Positions 35,066 through 42,683 of a stretch of 64,000 bases of DNA are shown here, piece after piece (positions within the stretch are counted from its first letter, which is position 1; every line of letters starts with the position of its first letter). Under the pieces are notes generated by a model, which was not told where the DNA came from, made no database searches, and saw nothing but the letters and a program-made list of their open reading frames with translations. A program made the translations under genes and the position numbers. The stretch comes from Betaproteobacteria bacterium (GTDB lineage: Bacteria; Pseudomonadota; Gammaproteobacteria; Burkholderiales; SG8-41): contig JANYDM010000003.1 of the NCBI GenBank assembly GCA_025363575.1, positions 1-64,000 on the forward strand, written 5' to 3'.

Positions 35066-35155
35066 GCCGAACGTGGAAGTGAGGGGCGGCCGGAGCGAAG
35101 CGGAGGGAACTGCAAGCGCAGCTTGCAGCCGTCCCTCTCGACTGTAGTGTTAAGC
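35066..35155 (-). other. attC-like integron recombination site 2 (90 bp), after the DUF1851-like gene
   Basis: On the minus strand it runs from GCTTAAC (35155-35149, perfect RYYYAAC) through a long hairpin, GAGGGACGGCTGCAAGC with GCTTGCAGTTCCCTC, to GTTCGGC (35072-35066, one base off GTTRRRY). The R'' exactly complements the GTTAAGC at the start of the same cassette (35652). The preceding reading frame ends 1 bp before it. Confidence 0.68.
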
Positions 35156-35156
35156 G

Positions 35157-35640
35157 TCACCACAGTCGCCACCACGGTTTTTGCGGCGGAGGATTTGCCT
35201 TCTCCCGATTGACCGATTGGCCGAGCGCCTGACTGCTAATGCTGTGCCAGACAACTGTATCCATAACTTGAGCCTTAGAAGCGCGGCTCGCCCGTAAAAA
35301 CCGGATGAGGAACTGGAGCGAATGCTTGGAGTGATGTTCTTTCGAGTCCGCGCTCTCTAAGTTCAAACACAAGCTGGCTTCGGAGATGTTGCTCCTGCCA
35401 GGGCTGAGAGTGCATGTTTTCTCCAAACTCTGCCTGTGATTTTGCAACCTCTCCAATTTGTCCTGAGAAAGAATCTAGCTTCCAGATTGACTGATCTGGC
35501 CTTGTAAAGAAAACGTCTCCGAAGGCCGACGTGCCAATTGGCAAGACCTTGCCACTAATAACAGGCCAACAAGAGAGGATTCGCCCAAAGTCGATGTTTG
35601 AATCTTGCGAGAGAAGATCGTCCCAAGTGAGTTTTGTCAT
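35157..35640 (-). pseudogene. DUF1851/Tdi1-like immunity protein gene, frameshifted
   Basis: The first frame (35640 to 35275, 121 residues) has the T6SS-immunity-like core SAFGDVFFTRPDQSIWKLDSFSG, followed by a helical stretch and PHPVFTGEPRF, then a stop. A one-base shift reopens the frame: KAQVMDTVVWHSISSQALGQ continues the expected C-terminal half and ends at 35157, exactly against the attC R'' box. This indicates that the original gene was longer and has lost its frame near 35275. The family assignment is by pattern. The intact relative would neutralise a T6SS ADP-ribosylating or DNase-type effector. It occupies the whole of cassette 2. Confidence 0.6.
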
Positions 35641-35645
35641 GTGAC

Positions 35646-35711
35646 GCTTAACGTTCGCGTTGAATGGCGCGCAGGTTTATCGCGCGTCCATTTTCGAACA
35701 CGCGGTTAGGC
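35646..35711 (-). other. attC-like integron recombination site 3 (66 bp), after the LprI-like gene
   Basis: On the minus strand it starts GCCTAAC (35711-35705), runs through CGCGTGTTCGAAAATGGACGCGC, a short loop and GCGCGCCATTCAACGCGAAC, and ends GTTAAGC (35652-35646). Both 7-bp boxes fit the consensus perfectly and the inner arms pair with bulged bases, as in real attC sites. R'' GCCTAAC complements GTTAGGC at 36128, the start of this cassette. The R' belongs to the next cassette. Confidence 0.8.
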
Positions 35712-35739
35712 ATGCGGTTTCCGAAAGTTGGCAAGTACT

Positions 35740-36105
35740 CTATCGTGATTGCCATTTCAGTAGCGCTTCCGTACGCTGTTGTGTCATGTAGGACTCGCAG
35801 CTTATTTGCTCCCAAACCGGCTTGTCCCACGCGCCATTTTCCCAAACGCGCTGACACTGTGCGTCGCGATCTTTAATCCACGCTCGCTGTTCTTCTCTAA
35901 GGCGCTTTCGGGAGTCGGGCGGAAGCTGGGACATCACTTGCCGATAGACACGATTGAGTCGCTTATCGAGTCGCGCGTTTTCAAGGTCGTTGCAATAGTC
36001 CATGTCGTGTTGAGTCCACGCGTTTCGACAGTCTACGGCGGAATGGACAGCGGGGCTTTGAGCTACCAATGTGATGACAAATATGTACCGCAATTGTCGA
36101 TTCAC
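35740..36105 (-). CDS. LprI-type lysozyme-inhibitor family protein (DUF1311)
   Basis: A protein of 121 residues with a signal peptide (MNRQLRYIFVITLVAQSPAVHSA). The DUF1311 domain follows: CRNAWTQHDMDYCNDLENARLDKRLNRVYR, then LREEQRAWIKDRDAQC and SCESYMTQQRTEAL, with paired cysteines. Members bind and inhibit lysozyme or accompany peptidoglycan stress. The start is GTG at 36105 after GAGGTGAGGGC, 17 bp inside the cassette boundary at 36122-36128. The short stop-to-attC distance (28 bp) is typical of an integron cassette. Confidence 0.82.
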   Translation of the reverse strand: MNRQLRYIFVITLVAQSPAVHSAVDCRNAWTQHDMDYCNDLENARLDKRLNRVYRQVMSQLPPDSRKRLREEQRAWIKDRDAQCQRVWENGAWDKPVWEQISCESYMTQQRTEALLKWQSR

Positions 36106-36121
36106 GCCCTCACCTCATCAT

Positions 36122-36273
36122 GCCTAACTTTAAATTAGTTGACAATTCGTAGATGCTAAACGCATATATTTGTATACGCAACGATATGCAGAAATATATA
36201 TACATCTGCGTGGGTATATCTACATATATATAAAACTTGATCTATGCAGGTTCGACTAATTGCATGGTGATGC
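36122..36273 (-). other. AT-rich imperfect palindrome at the array edge (possible long attC or attI region)
   Basis: GCCTAAC (36122-36128; GTTAGGC on the minus strand) is followed by inverted arms AATTAGTTGAC (36133) and GTTCGACTAATT (36250), enclosing about 105 bp of very AT-rich sequence with nested symmetry (GTAGAT/ATCTAC, GCAGA/TCTGC). The outer partner box at 36267 (GTGATGC) is poor. It could be a degenerate long attC, or the insertion side of a lost integron. Base composition differs sharply from its surroundings. Confidence 0.4.
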
Positions 36274-36313
36274 TTTGAGCTTGTCCGCATTAAGCGGTAG
36301 CCAAGATCTGCTT

Positions 36314-36865
36314 CTAAGATTTACCGTCATGCATTGAAAACGCGATCGTGCACGGGCGGTCCGAGCGGTTACTCCACGCGTGATTGGTGCCGCGCTGCAC
36401 GACGGTGTCGCCAGTCTGTAATTTCACTTCCTGCGTATCGAGCACGAGCGTGATCTCGCCTTCGAGCACGAGGCACAAGTCCAGCGTGCGCGTTTTTTGC
36501 ATGTAGGGATGCGGTGCAGACTGCGCATACGTCGACGCGGCGGGCGAACCCATGGACGCGAAGAAGGATTGCACTTCGCGCGCGCCGACTTTGCCTTGCC
36601 ATGTTTTGTCGGGCGGAAACGTGACGATGCGGCACACCGATCCTCCCGCCGGCGGCTCTATCGCGTGCGGCAGGTGCGAAGTATCGGCGATGCCGGCGAT
36701 GCGCGCGGGCGTGCGGTCGGTGACCCACACGCGCGTCGCGCTGTAGCCCGGGCGCGCGGGATCGGTCTTGACGTCGCGCACCGGCGCGTCGGAGATGGCT
36801 CTCGATTTTTCGTTCTCGTCAACGCAGACGATGCGGCGCACGGGTTTCGTGGATGTCGTCATCAT
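36314..36865 (-). CDS. Cupin-domain protein
   Basis: A protein of 183 residues. The C-terminal half is a cupin barrel: RTLDLCLVLEGEITLVLDTQEV, LQTGDTVVQRGTNHAWSNRS and CTIAFSMHDG. The first cupin motif lacks the usual HxH, but a His is kept in GTNHAW. The start at 36865 overlaps the upstream stop by one base (TGATG); the next ATG at 36862 has better spacing to GAGG. It is paired with the homologous gene at 36865-37425. Substrate and metal content are unknown. Confidence 0.82.
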   Translation of the reverse strand: MMTTSTKPVRRIVCVDENEKSRAISDAPVRDVKTDPARPGYSATRVWVTDRTPARIAGIADTSHLPHAIEPPAGGSVCRIVTFPPDKTWQGKVGAREVQSFFASMGSPAASTYAQSAPHPYMQKTRTLDLCLVLEGEITLVLDTQEVKLQTGDTVVQRGTNHAWSNRSDRPCTIAFSMHDGKS

Positions 36866-37425
36866 CAATCCTCGTACTTCGCGCCCATCATGACGAACGC
36901 CATCAGGCTGCCCTGATTCGGATTGCACCAGCCGTGCCAGTTGCCAAGCTGCACGACGACGTCACCGGGGTTCATCACGCGCTCGCCATCGTCGAGCAGG
37001 AGTACGCGCTCGCCTTCGAGCACGATGCCGTAGTCGACGGTCTCCGACTTATGCACGGGCGACGAGTACGCGTTGGCGCCGCCCTTGTCCCAGGTGCCGC
37101 CCGGCCGCTGACGCGGCTCGTGCAACGGCACGGCTGTCTTATCATTTGCTAGATCGTAGCCGGGCGGTTTCGCCGGCGATTGCACAATGCGTAAATGCCC
37201 GCCCGTCTCAGGCGGCTCGAAGCTGAAGAGCAGATTGCCGTCGTCACGCGTCCCGGCGAGCGGCGCAGGGCTTTCCTCGTAGACCCATACGTCGGTCATG
37301 CCGGTGCCCGGACGGATTGCGCCGGGGTTCACGTTTGGCGCCGCGCTGTCGTAGACAACGCACGAGCGTCCCTGCGCATCGTTGCCGGTGACGACGCGCC
37401 GGATCGGTTTCAGCTTTGTTTCCAC
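36865..37425 (-). CDS. Cupin-domain protein
   Basis: A protein of 186 residues, homologous in layout to its downstream neighbour: IRRVVTGNDAQGRSCVVYDSAAP at the N-terminus, ETVDYGIVLEGERVLLLDDGE for the first cupin motif, and PGDVVVQLGNWHGWCNPN for the second. Such proteins occur with aromatic or dioxygenase-type catabolic genes. Its ATG follows GGAGGAGTC. It is transcribed divergently from the TPP enzyme gene at 37563, sharing a 137-bp promoter region that holds an ACTCC/GGAGT inverted repeat. Confidence 0.82.
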   Translation of the reverse strand: METKLKPIRRVVTGNDAQGRSCVVYDSAAPNVNPGAIRPGTGMTDVWVYEESPAPLAGTRDDGNLLFSFEPPETGGHLRIVQSPAKPPGYDLANDKTAVPLHEPRQRPGGTWDKGGANAYSSPVHKSETVDYGIVLEGERVLLLDDGERVMNPGDVVVQLGNWHGWCNPNQGSLMAFVMMGAKYED

Positions 37426-37562
37426 AGCAGAGACTCCTCCGGAGTTATCGTTATGTGCGGGTGATGATTATAAGCAAGGTGCGTGCAAAAAAACTCCAAA
37501 AGTTTCTCCGCGCCAATTATTTCGTTGGTAGTATTGCATTCCTTCGAGGGGAGATTTCCACA

Positions 37563-39260
37563 ATGGCAAAAATGACTGGCGCCCGGCTGTTCGCCGAGGT
37601 GATGCATGGCTACGGCGTTACGCACGTGTTTCACGTGCCGACCATCCTTATGCGGGCGCTCGCAGAAATGGATGAGTTCAATATCCACAAGATCATGACG
37701 CACGGCGAAAAAGCCGCCGCGTATATGGCTGACGGCTACGCGCGCGCGAGCGGGCGGCCCGGCGTGTGCATGGCGCAGCAGATAGGCGCCTCCAATCTGG
37801 CCGCGGGGCTGCGCGATGGCTTCATGGCGTGCTCGCCGATGATCGCCGTCACCGGCGGCTCGGTGCCCGGCTCGCGCTACCGCCACGCGTACCAGGAGGT
37901 CGAGGATTTCAACCAATTCGACGCGGTGACCAAGTTCAACGCGCAGGTCGACGACGTCAAGCGCCTGCCTGATCTCATGCGTCAGGCCTTTCGCGCAGCA
38001 ACCACCGGCGCACCGGGGCCGGCGCATCTGCGCCTTACCGGATTGCACGGCGGCACTATCGGCGATGCCGAAGCCGATCTTGCGCCACTCGTCGAAGCGC
38101 AATTCAAGAGCGTGCCCGCCTTTCGTCCCGAACCCGAGCCCGCGCGCGTGCGCGAAGCGCTTGCAGTCCTCGCCAGAGCGCAGCGTCCGCTGATCGTTGC
38201 AGGCGGCGGTGTCGTGTCATCGGGCGCGCAGGCGGAGATCGTCGAACTCGCCGAGAAACTGCAAATACCCGTCGTGACTTCGCTCAACGCAAAGGCGGCG
38301 ATCCTCGACAGTCATCCGCTGAATATGGGCGTGGCGGGCGTGTATTCGCGCAATTGCGCGAACAAGGCGCTTTCCGAGTCCGATCTTGTCTTCTTCGTCG
38401 GCAGCCATACTGGCGGGCAATTGACGACAAGCTGGAAAGTCCCGGCGCCGGGCGTCACCGTCATCCAGTTGGACATCGATCCGGAAGAGCTCGGCCGCAA
38501 CTATCCCAATGCGGTTTCACTGATCGGCGACGCCAAAGTGACGCTGCGTCATCTCATCAATGCGGCAGGCCAGCCGTCCGTGGCTGGCAAAGCATGGTTG
38601 GGGCGCACGCGGGAGCTGATCGCCGACTGGCGCAGGGAAAATGAGCCGCTGATGAATTCCGATGCGATGCCGCTGCATCCCGCACGCGTGTGCCGAGAAA
38701 TTTCGCAGGCGCTGCCGGCGGACGGCGTGGTTGTGTCGGACACCGGCCATTCCGGCATGTGGACAGGGCAGATGATCGAATTCACAAGCGCGCGCCAGGG
38801 TTTCGTGCGCTGTGCGGGCTCGCTCGGTTGGGGCCTGCCCGGCGCGATCGGCGTCAAATGCGCGCTGCCCGATCGCGCGGTCGTGTGCTTTACCGGCGAC
38901 GGCGGTGCTTACTACCATCTTGCGGAGCTCGAGACGGCGGCGCGCTACGGCATCAATCTCGTCGTCGTCGTCAACAACAACAATTCGCTCAATCAGGAGA
39001 TACCGTTGGTCGATGCGGCCTACAAAGGCAAAAATGCGGAGCGCTCGGGAGAAATCTGGCGCTTCCAGAAGTCGGTCGATTTTGCCAAGCTTGGAGAAGC
39101 GCTCGGCTGCGCGTCGTTCAACGTAAACAAGCCGGGGCAACTGAAGGAATTGCTGCCGCGTGCATTCGCGATGAACCGTCCGGTCGTCATCGATGTCGCC
39201 ACCGACGAGAACGCGCTGGCCGAAAAAGCCTGGGCGCCGGGAGGTGCGGGTGGACACTGA
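37563..39260 (+). CDS. Acetolactate-synthase-like thiamine-pyrophosphate enzyme
   Basis: A protein of 565 residues with the three domains of the POX/ALS family. The N-terminal domain has the cofactor-activating Glu in THGEKAAAYMADGYAR. The central domain contains RPLIVAGGGVVSSGAQAEI. The C-terminal domain has the diphosphate/Mg site GDGGAYYHLAELETA ending in VVNNNNSLNQ. It lacks a regulatory subunit gene and differs from biosynthetic IlvB. It may be a carboligase or 2-oxo-acid decarboxylase in catabolism. It is translationally coupled to the following SMP-30 gene by an 11-bp overlap. Confidence 0.82.
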   Translation: MAKMTGARLFAEVMHGYGVTHVFHVPTILMRALAEMDEFNIHKIMTHGEKAAAYMADGYARASGRPGVCMAQQIGASNLAAGLRDGFMACSPMIAVTGGSVPGSRYRHAYQEVEDFNQFDAVTKFNAQVDDVKRLPDLMRQAFRAATTGAPGPAHLRLTGLHGGTIGDAEADLAPLVEAQFKSVPAFRPEPEPARVREALAVLARAQRPLIVAGGGVVSSGAQAEIVELAEKLQIPVVTSLNAKAAILDSHPLNMGVAGVYSRNCANKALSESDLVFFVGSHTGGQLTTSWKVPAPGVTVIQLDIDPEELGRNYPNAVSLIGDAKVTLRHLINAAGQPSVAGKAWLGRTRELIADWRRENEPLMNSDAMPLHPARVCREISQALPADGVVVSDTGHSGMWTGQMIEFTSARQGFVRCAGSLGWGLPGAIGVKCALPDRAVVCFTGDGGAYYHLAELETAARYGINLVVVVNNNNSLNQEIPLVDAAYKGKNAERSGEIWRFQKSVDFAKLGEALGCASFNVNKPGQLKELLPRAFAMNRPVVIDVATDENALAEKAWAPGGAGGH

Positions 39261-40143
39261 TCTGATCGCGCCGGGGTTCGAGCGCGTCGTCGACCGCGAT
39301 CCGCCGCTCGACAGCATCGCGCAGGGCACGATATTCGCCGAAGGCCCCGTGTGGGACAAGCGCACGGGCACGCTTTACTGGGTCGATATCATCGGCAGCA
39401 CGATATGGAAATGGAAGCCGGGCGTCGGCAAGGAAGTCGTGCTGCGCCCGTCCGGCCATGCGAACGGGATGACCTTCGACAAGGAAGGCCGGCTCACCGT
39501 CGCGGGTTGGTGCACTCGCACGATCTTTCGATTCGAACACGACGGCAGCATCACGACGATCGCATCGAAGTGGCAGGACAAGAAGTTCAACAGCCCCAAC
39601 GACATCGTCGTCAAATCCGACGGTTCGACGTACTGGACCGATTCCGCGGGCGGGCTTGTGATTCCGGGGATGGTCGCGCAGGACGTGCAGCGCTATATGG
39701 ACATCATGGGCGTGTTTCGCCTGACGCCCGACGGCAAGGAAGTGCAGCTTGTGATCGCGGACTGCACTTACCCCAATGGGTTGGCATTTTCTCCCGACGA
39801 AAAGATTCTTTACGTGAACGACACGCGGCTCGCATTGATACGCGCGTTCGATGTGAATCCCGACGGCAGCGTCGGGCCCGGCCGCATTTTTCACAAGATG
39901 ACGGGCACCGAGGATGGCGTGGCGGACGGCATGAAGTGCGACGTCGAAGGCAATGTGTATTGCACCGGCCCCGGCGGCGTGCATGTGATCGCCCCCGACG
40001 GCCGGCTGCTGGGCCGTTTGAAGATACCGGGTCACTGCACAAACATGGCGTTTGGCGATGACGACTGGAAATCGCTGTACGTCACGACATTCAAACAGGT
40101 TGTCCGCACGCGGGTGAAAATTCCCGGCGTAGCGGTGTGGTGA
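39250..40143 (+). CDS. SMP-30/gluconolactonase-family protein
   Basis: A cytoplasmic propeller of 297 residues. The GTG start at 39250 is preceded by GGGAGG and overlaps the TPP enzyme stop. Metal-site blocks are FAEGPVWDKRTGTLYWVDI (Glu), FNSPNDIVVKSDGSTYWTD (Asn) and YPNGLAFSPDEKILYVND (Asn/Asp), then GVADGMKCDVEGNVYCTG. All ligands of lactonase members are conserved, so lactone hydrolysis is likely. It is followed 10 bp later by a second propeller gene. Confidence 0.87.
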   Translation: MDTDLIAPGFERVVDRDPPLDSIAQGTIFAEGPVWDKRTGTLYWVDIIGSTIWKWKPGVGKEVVLRPSGHANGMTFDKEGRLTVAGWCTRTIFRFEHDGSITTIASKWQDKKFNSPNDIVVKSDGSTYWTDSAGGLVIPGMVAQDVQRYMDIMGVFRLTPDGKEVQLVIADCTYPNGLAFSPDEKILYVNDTRLALIRAFDVNPDGSVGPGRIFHKMTGTEDGVADGMKCDVEGNVYCTGPGGVHVIAPDGRLLGRLKIPGHCTNMAFGDDDWKSLYVTTFKQVVRTRVKIPGVAVW

Positions 40144-40153
40144 GGTGCGCGCG

Positions 40154-41053
40154 ATGAATTTGAGTTTTGAAAAGATCGCGGGCCCTTATCCGGGCGCGCT
40201 GGGCGGGCTTGCATGGGACGGCGCGCGCATGCTGTTTTCCACCGTCGACGAAGGGTTTATCCGCAGCTACGATCCCGCGAGCGGTCAGATCGCCGAGTAT
40301 AAGAAACACGCGAATCGCATTAACGGTATTGCATTTGGTCCCGACGGGCGCTTGTTCGCGTGCCAGGACGGCGGGCGCCGCGTCATCCAGTTCTTGCCGG
40401 ACGGCACCGCAGCGGTGACCGCCACGCGGCTCGACGGCGCGATCCACAATCATCCGTCGGACCTCGTGATCGATCGCGCGAACCGCATCTGGTTCAGCGA
40501 TCCGTTCAGCCGCGTGATTGCGTTCGGGCCGCAGATTTTTCGGCCGCTCGACCATGCGTCCGTTTTGCGGCTGGAGCTCGACGAGCGTCATGCGTGGAAA
40601 ATCGTGCGCGTGACGTACGACACCGCGGCGCCGCGTGCGGTGCAGATGTCGCCCGATGAAAAAATTCTTTATGTCGCGGAGGGCGAGGCCGGGCGCAAAG
40701 GCCCGCGCGAACTGCGCGCGTATCCGGTAAGCGACGACCTGGCCATCGGGCCTTACACGGTGCTGCATGCCTTCGGAGAAGATCATCGCGGCGCGCATCG
40801 CGGTATAGAGGGCCTGTGCATCGATGCCGACGGCAATATCGTCGCGTGCGGCGGTTCCGCAAAGGCGGGTCCCGGGCCCATGCTGTATGTGTTTGCACCG
40901 GATGGAGCGATACTTGCGACCTGCCGCCTGCCGGCGGAGCCGATGCGCTGCGCTTTCGGCGACAGCGGACTCGACAGTTTGTATGTCACGTGCGGAGATG
41001 GTTGCTTGTATCGCGCTCAGGACACCGGGCGGCAGGGTTTAAAACGCTGGTAG
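40154..41053 (+). CDS. SMP-30-like beta-propeller protein
   Basis: A protein of 299 residues; ATG chosen over an upstream GTG because GAGGTG lies 7 bases before it. Blades include GGLAWDGARMLFSTVDEGFI, GIAFGPDGRLFACQDGGRRVI, NHPSDLVIDRANRIWFSDPF and GLCIDADGNIVACGG. The usual EGP glutamate of gluconolactonases is replaced by GGLAWDG, so catalytic equivalence to its upstream neighbour is doubtful. It probably acts in the same pathway as the TPP enzyme and the lactonase. Confidence 0.8.
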   Translation: MNLSFEKIAGPYPGALGGLAWDGARMLFSTVDEGFIRSYDPASGQIAEYKKHANRINGIAFGPDGRLFACQDGGRRVIQFLPDGTAAVTATRLDGAIHNHPSDLVIDRANRIWFSDPFSRVIAFGPQIFRPLDHASVLRLELDERHAWKIVRVTYDTAAPRAVQMSPDEKILYVAEGEAGRKGPRELRAYPVSDDLAIGPYTVLHAFGEDHRGAHRGIEGLCIDADGNIVACGGSAKAGPGPMLYVFAPDGAILATCRLPAEPMRCAFGDSGLDSLYVTCGDGCLYRAQDTGRQGLKRW

Positions 41054-41060
41054 ATCAATG

Positions 41061-41157
41061 CAGCCGCAGATACACGCAGATAAGGCGAAGGGCTAGAGCT
41101 TTAAGCGGTTTATTTTTGTCTTTCGAAGTATCCGCGCTTATCTTTTATCTGCGCCTT
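41061..41157. repeat. Palindromic repeat of the CGCAGATAAACGCAGATAA family
   Basis: CAGCCGCAGATACACGCAGA (41061) and TATCCGCGCTTATCTTTTATC with CTGCG (ending 41153) are inverted arms. It lies between the propeller gene and the Bug receptor gene, the same type of position as at 32001 and 53770. Confidence 0.8.
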
Positions 41158-41187
41158 AACGATTTGGTGGTTCGGAGGAGCGGCGTC

Positions 41188-42141
41188 ATGACCTCGATGC
41201 TTCGCACAGTCTTGGCAGTGCTGGTGCTCAGTGCTTGTATGTGCGTTTGCGCGCAAGAATATCCGTCGAAACCCGTCCGCGTCATCGTCGGGCCCGGCCC
41301 GGACATCGTCGCCCGCATCATGGGCCAGAAATTCACGGAGGCCTGGGGACAGCAGATCGTCATCGATCCACGGCCGGCCGCGGGTGGCGTGATCGCCGCC
41401 GAGGCCGTTGCGAAAGCGGCTCCCGACGGCTACACGCTGCTCTTGTCGAGCGCATCGTATCCGATCAACGCGGCGCTCAACCAGGGCACTACTGACGTGA
41501 TCAAGGATTTCTCCGCGGTCGCGCTGGCTGCATCGGCGCCCTTCATTCTTATGGTGCATCCGTCGCTGCCGGTCAAAACGATGGACGAACTGATTGCGCT
41601 CGCCAAAAAGCGGCCCGGCCAGATCAACTACGCGTCGTCGGGCAATGGCACGCCGCCTCACCTCGCCGCGGAGATGTTCAAGTCGGCCGCCCGCATCAAC
41701 CTGGTGCACGTCCCCTACAAAGGGGCCGGCCAGGCGATGGTCGATCTTGTCGGCGGGCAGGTGCAGATGGCGTTTGCAATCGTGTCTGCCGCGCTGCCGC
41801 AGGTGCAGGCGGGCAAAGTGCGCGCGCTGGGTATCACGAGTGCGCAACCTTCGCCGCTCGCGCCGGACCTGCCGACGCTGAGCCAGCTCGGTCTGGCCGG
41901 ATTTGACGTCAGGGGTTGGAACGGTTTCGTCGCGCCAGCCGGCACGCCGCGCGCCGTCGTCGCCAAAATCAATGTCGAAACAATGCGTGCATTAAAACAG
42001 CCCGAAATCGTGCAGCGGCTGAAGTCGGCAGGCTATGAAGCGGCGGCTGAAAACTCGCCCGAGCAGTTCGCCGATTTTATCAAAGCCGAACTGGCCAAAT
42101 GGACCAAGGTGGTGAGGGAATCGGGCGCCAAAGCCGACTGA
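41188..42141 (+). CDS. Bug/TctC-family solute receptor (short-loop type, possible lipoprotein)
   Basis: A protein of 317 residues; ATG follows GGAGGAG. The leader MTSMLRTVLAVLVLSACMCVCAQ contains LSAC, a lipobox-like cleavage site, so it may be a lipoprotein. The mature start YPSKPVRVIVGPGPDIVARIM lacks the VPFxPGG loop in the same way as the receptor at 32488. IVIDPRPAAGG, APDGYTLLL and HVPYKGAGQAM are normal. It closes the cupin/TPP-enzyme/lactonase block and probably binds that pathway's substrate. Confidence 0.9.
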   Translation: MTSMLRTVLAVLVLSACMCVCAQEYPSKPVRVIVGPGPDIVARIMGQKFTEAWGQQIVIDPRPAAGGVIAAEAVAKAAPDGYTLLLSSASYPINAALNQGTTDVIKDFSAVALAASAPFILMVHPSLPVKTMDELIALAKKRPGQINYASSGNGTPPHLAAEMFKSAARINLVHVPYKGAGQAMVDLVGGQVQMAFAIVSAALPQVQAGKVRALGITSAQPSPLAPDLPTLSQLGLAGFDVRGWNGFVAPAGTPRAVVAKINVETMRALKQPEIVQRLKSAGYEAAAENSPEQFADFIKAELAKWTKVVRESGAKAD

Positions 42142-42229
42142 CATATGCTAATGCAATAAATGGCGGCGGGATTTTCTGCTAGTATCAAAGACCTATCCCG
42201 CCCTATCGCCGCTCCCACTAAAATAAAGT

Positions 42230-42682
42230 ATGGACACTCCGCAGCCGGCTGCCGTTACCCAGGATGAGATCCATGCCTGGCTGACGGAAATCCGCGACCT
42301 GAAAAACACGGTCACGGCATTGCGCAACGTGCTTGAGCAGGAGAAGGCCGACAAGGAAAAGTGCGTGCAGGACGCGGTGGTCGCGAGCAGCACCGAGATC
42401 GCGCAGCTGAAAGCGACGGCGGCTGCGTTGCGCGACGCGCTCGAGCAGGCGCGCATCGACCGCGAGAATGCCGTACAGGACGCGGTGGTGACCGCCAATC
42501 ACGAAATCGTGCAGCTGCGTTCGGCCGCAACCGCATTGCGTGATGCACTTGAAATCGAGCGCCAGGACAAGGAGCGCAGCGTGCAGTCAGCGGTGCGCGC
42601 CGCGCACGATGAAATCCAGCAGTTGAAATCGACCGTGACCACATTGCGCGACGCGCTCGAAGCCTCGCGGGTGAAAGCCTGA
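42230..42682 (+). CDS. Coiled-coil protein of 36-residue repeats
   Basis: A protein of 150 residues, almost entirely alpha-helical by heptad pattern. Four consecutive copies of a 36-residue unit (the last partial) are visible, with the pattern EIxQLKxTxxALRDALE followed by a charged DRExxVQDAVV stretch. No known domain is recognisable and there is no signal peptide. Its stop codon is one base from the adenylate cyclase start, so the two are co-translated and may interact. Ribosome site upstream is weak. Confidence 0.8.
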   Translation: MDTPQPAAVTQDEIHAWLTEIRDLKNTVTALRNVLEQEKADKEKCVQDAVVASSTEIAQLKATAAALRDALEQARIDRENAVQDAVVTANHEIVQLRSAATALRDALEIERQDKERSVQSAVRAAHDEIQQLKSTVTTLRDALEASRVKA

Positions 42683-42683
42683 G

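Noticed and set aside
37563..39260. Biosynthetic acetolactate synthase (ilvB)
   Set aside because: No ilvN partner, no ilvC neighbour and catabolic surroundings; only the general ALS-like call is supported.
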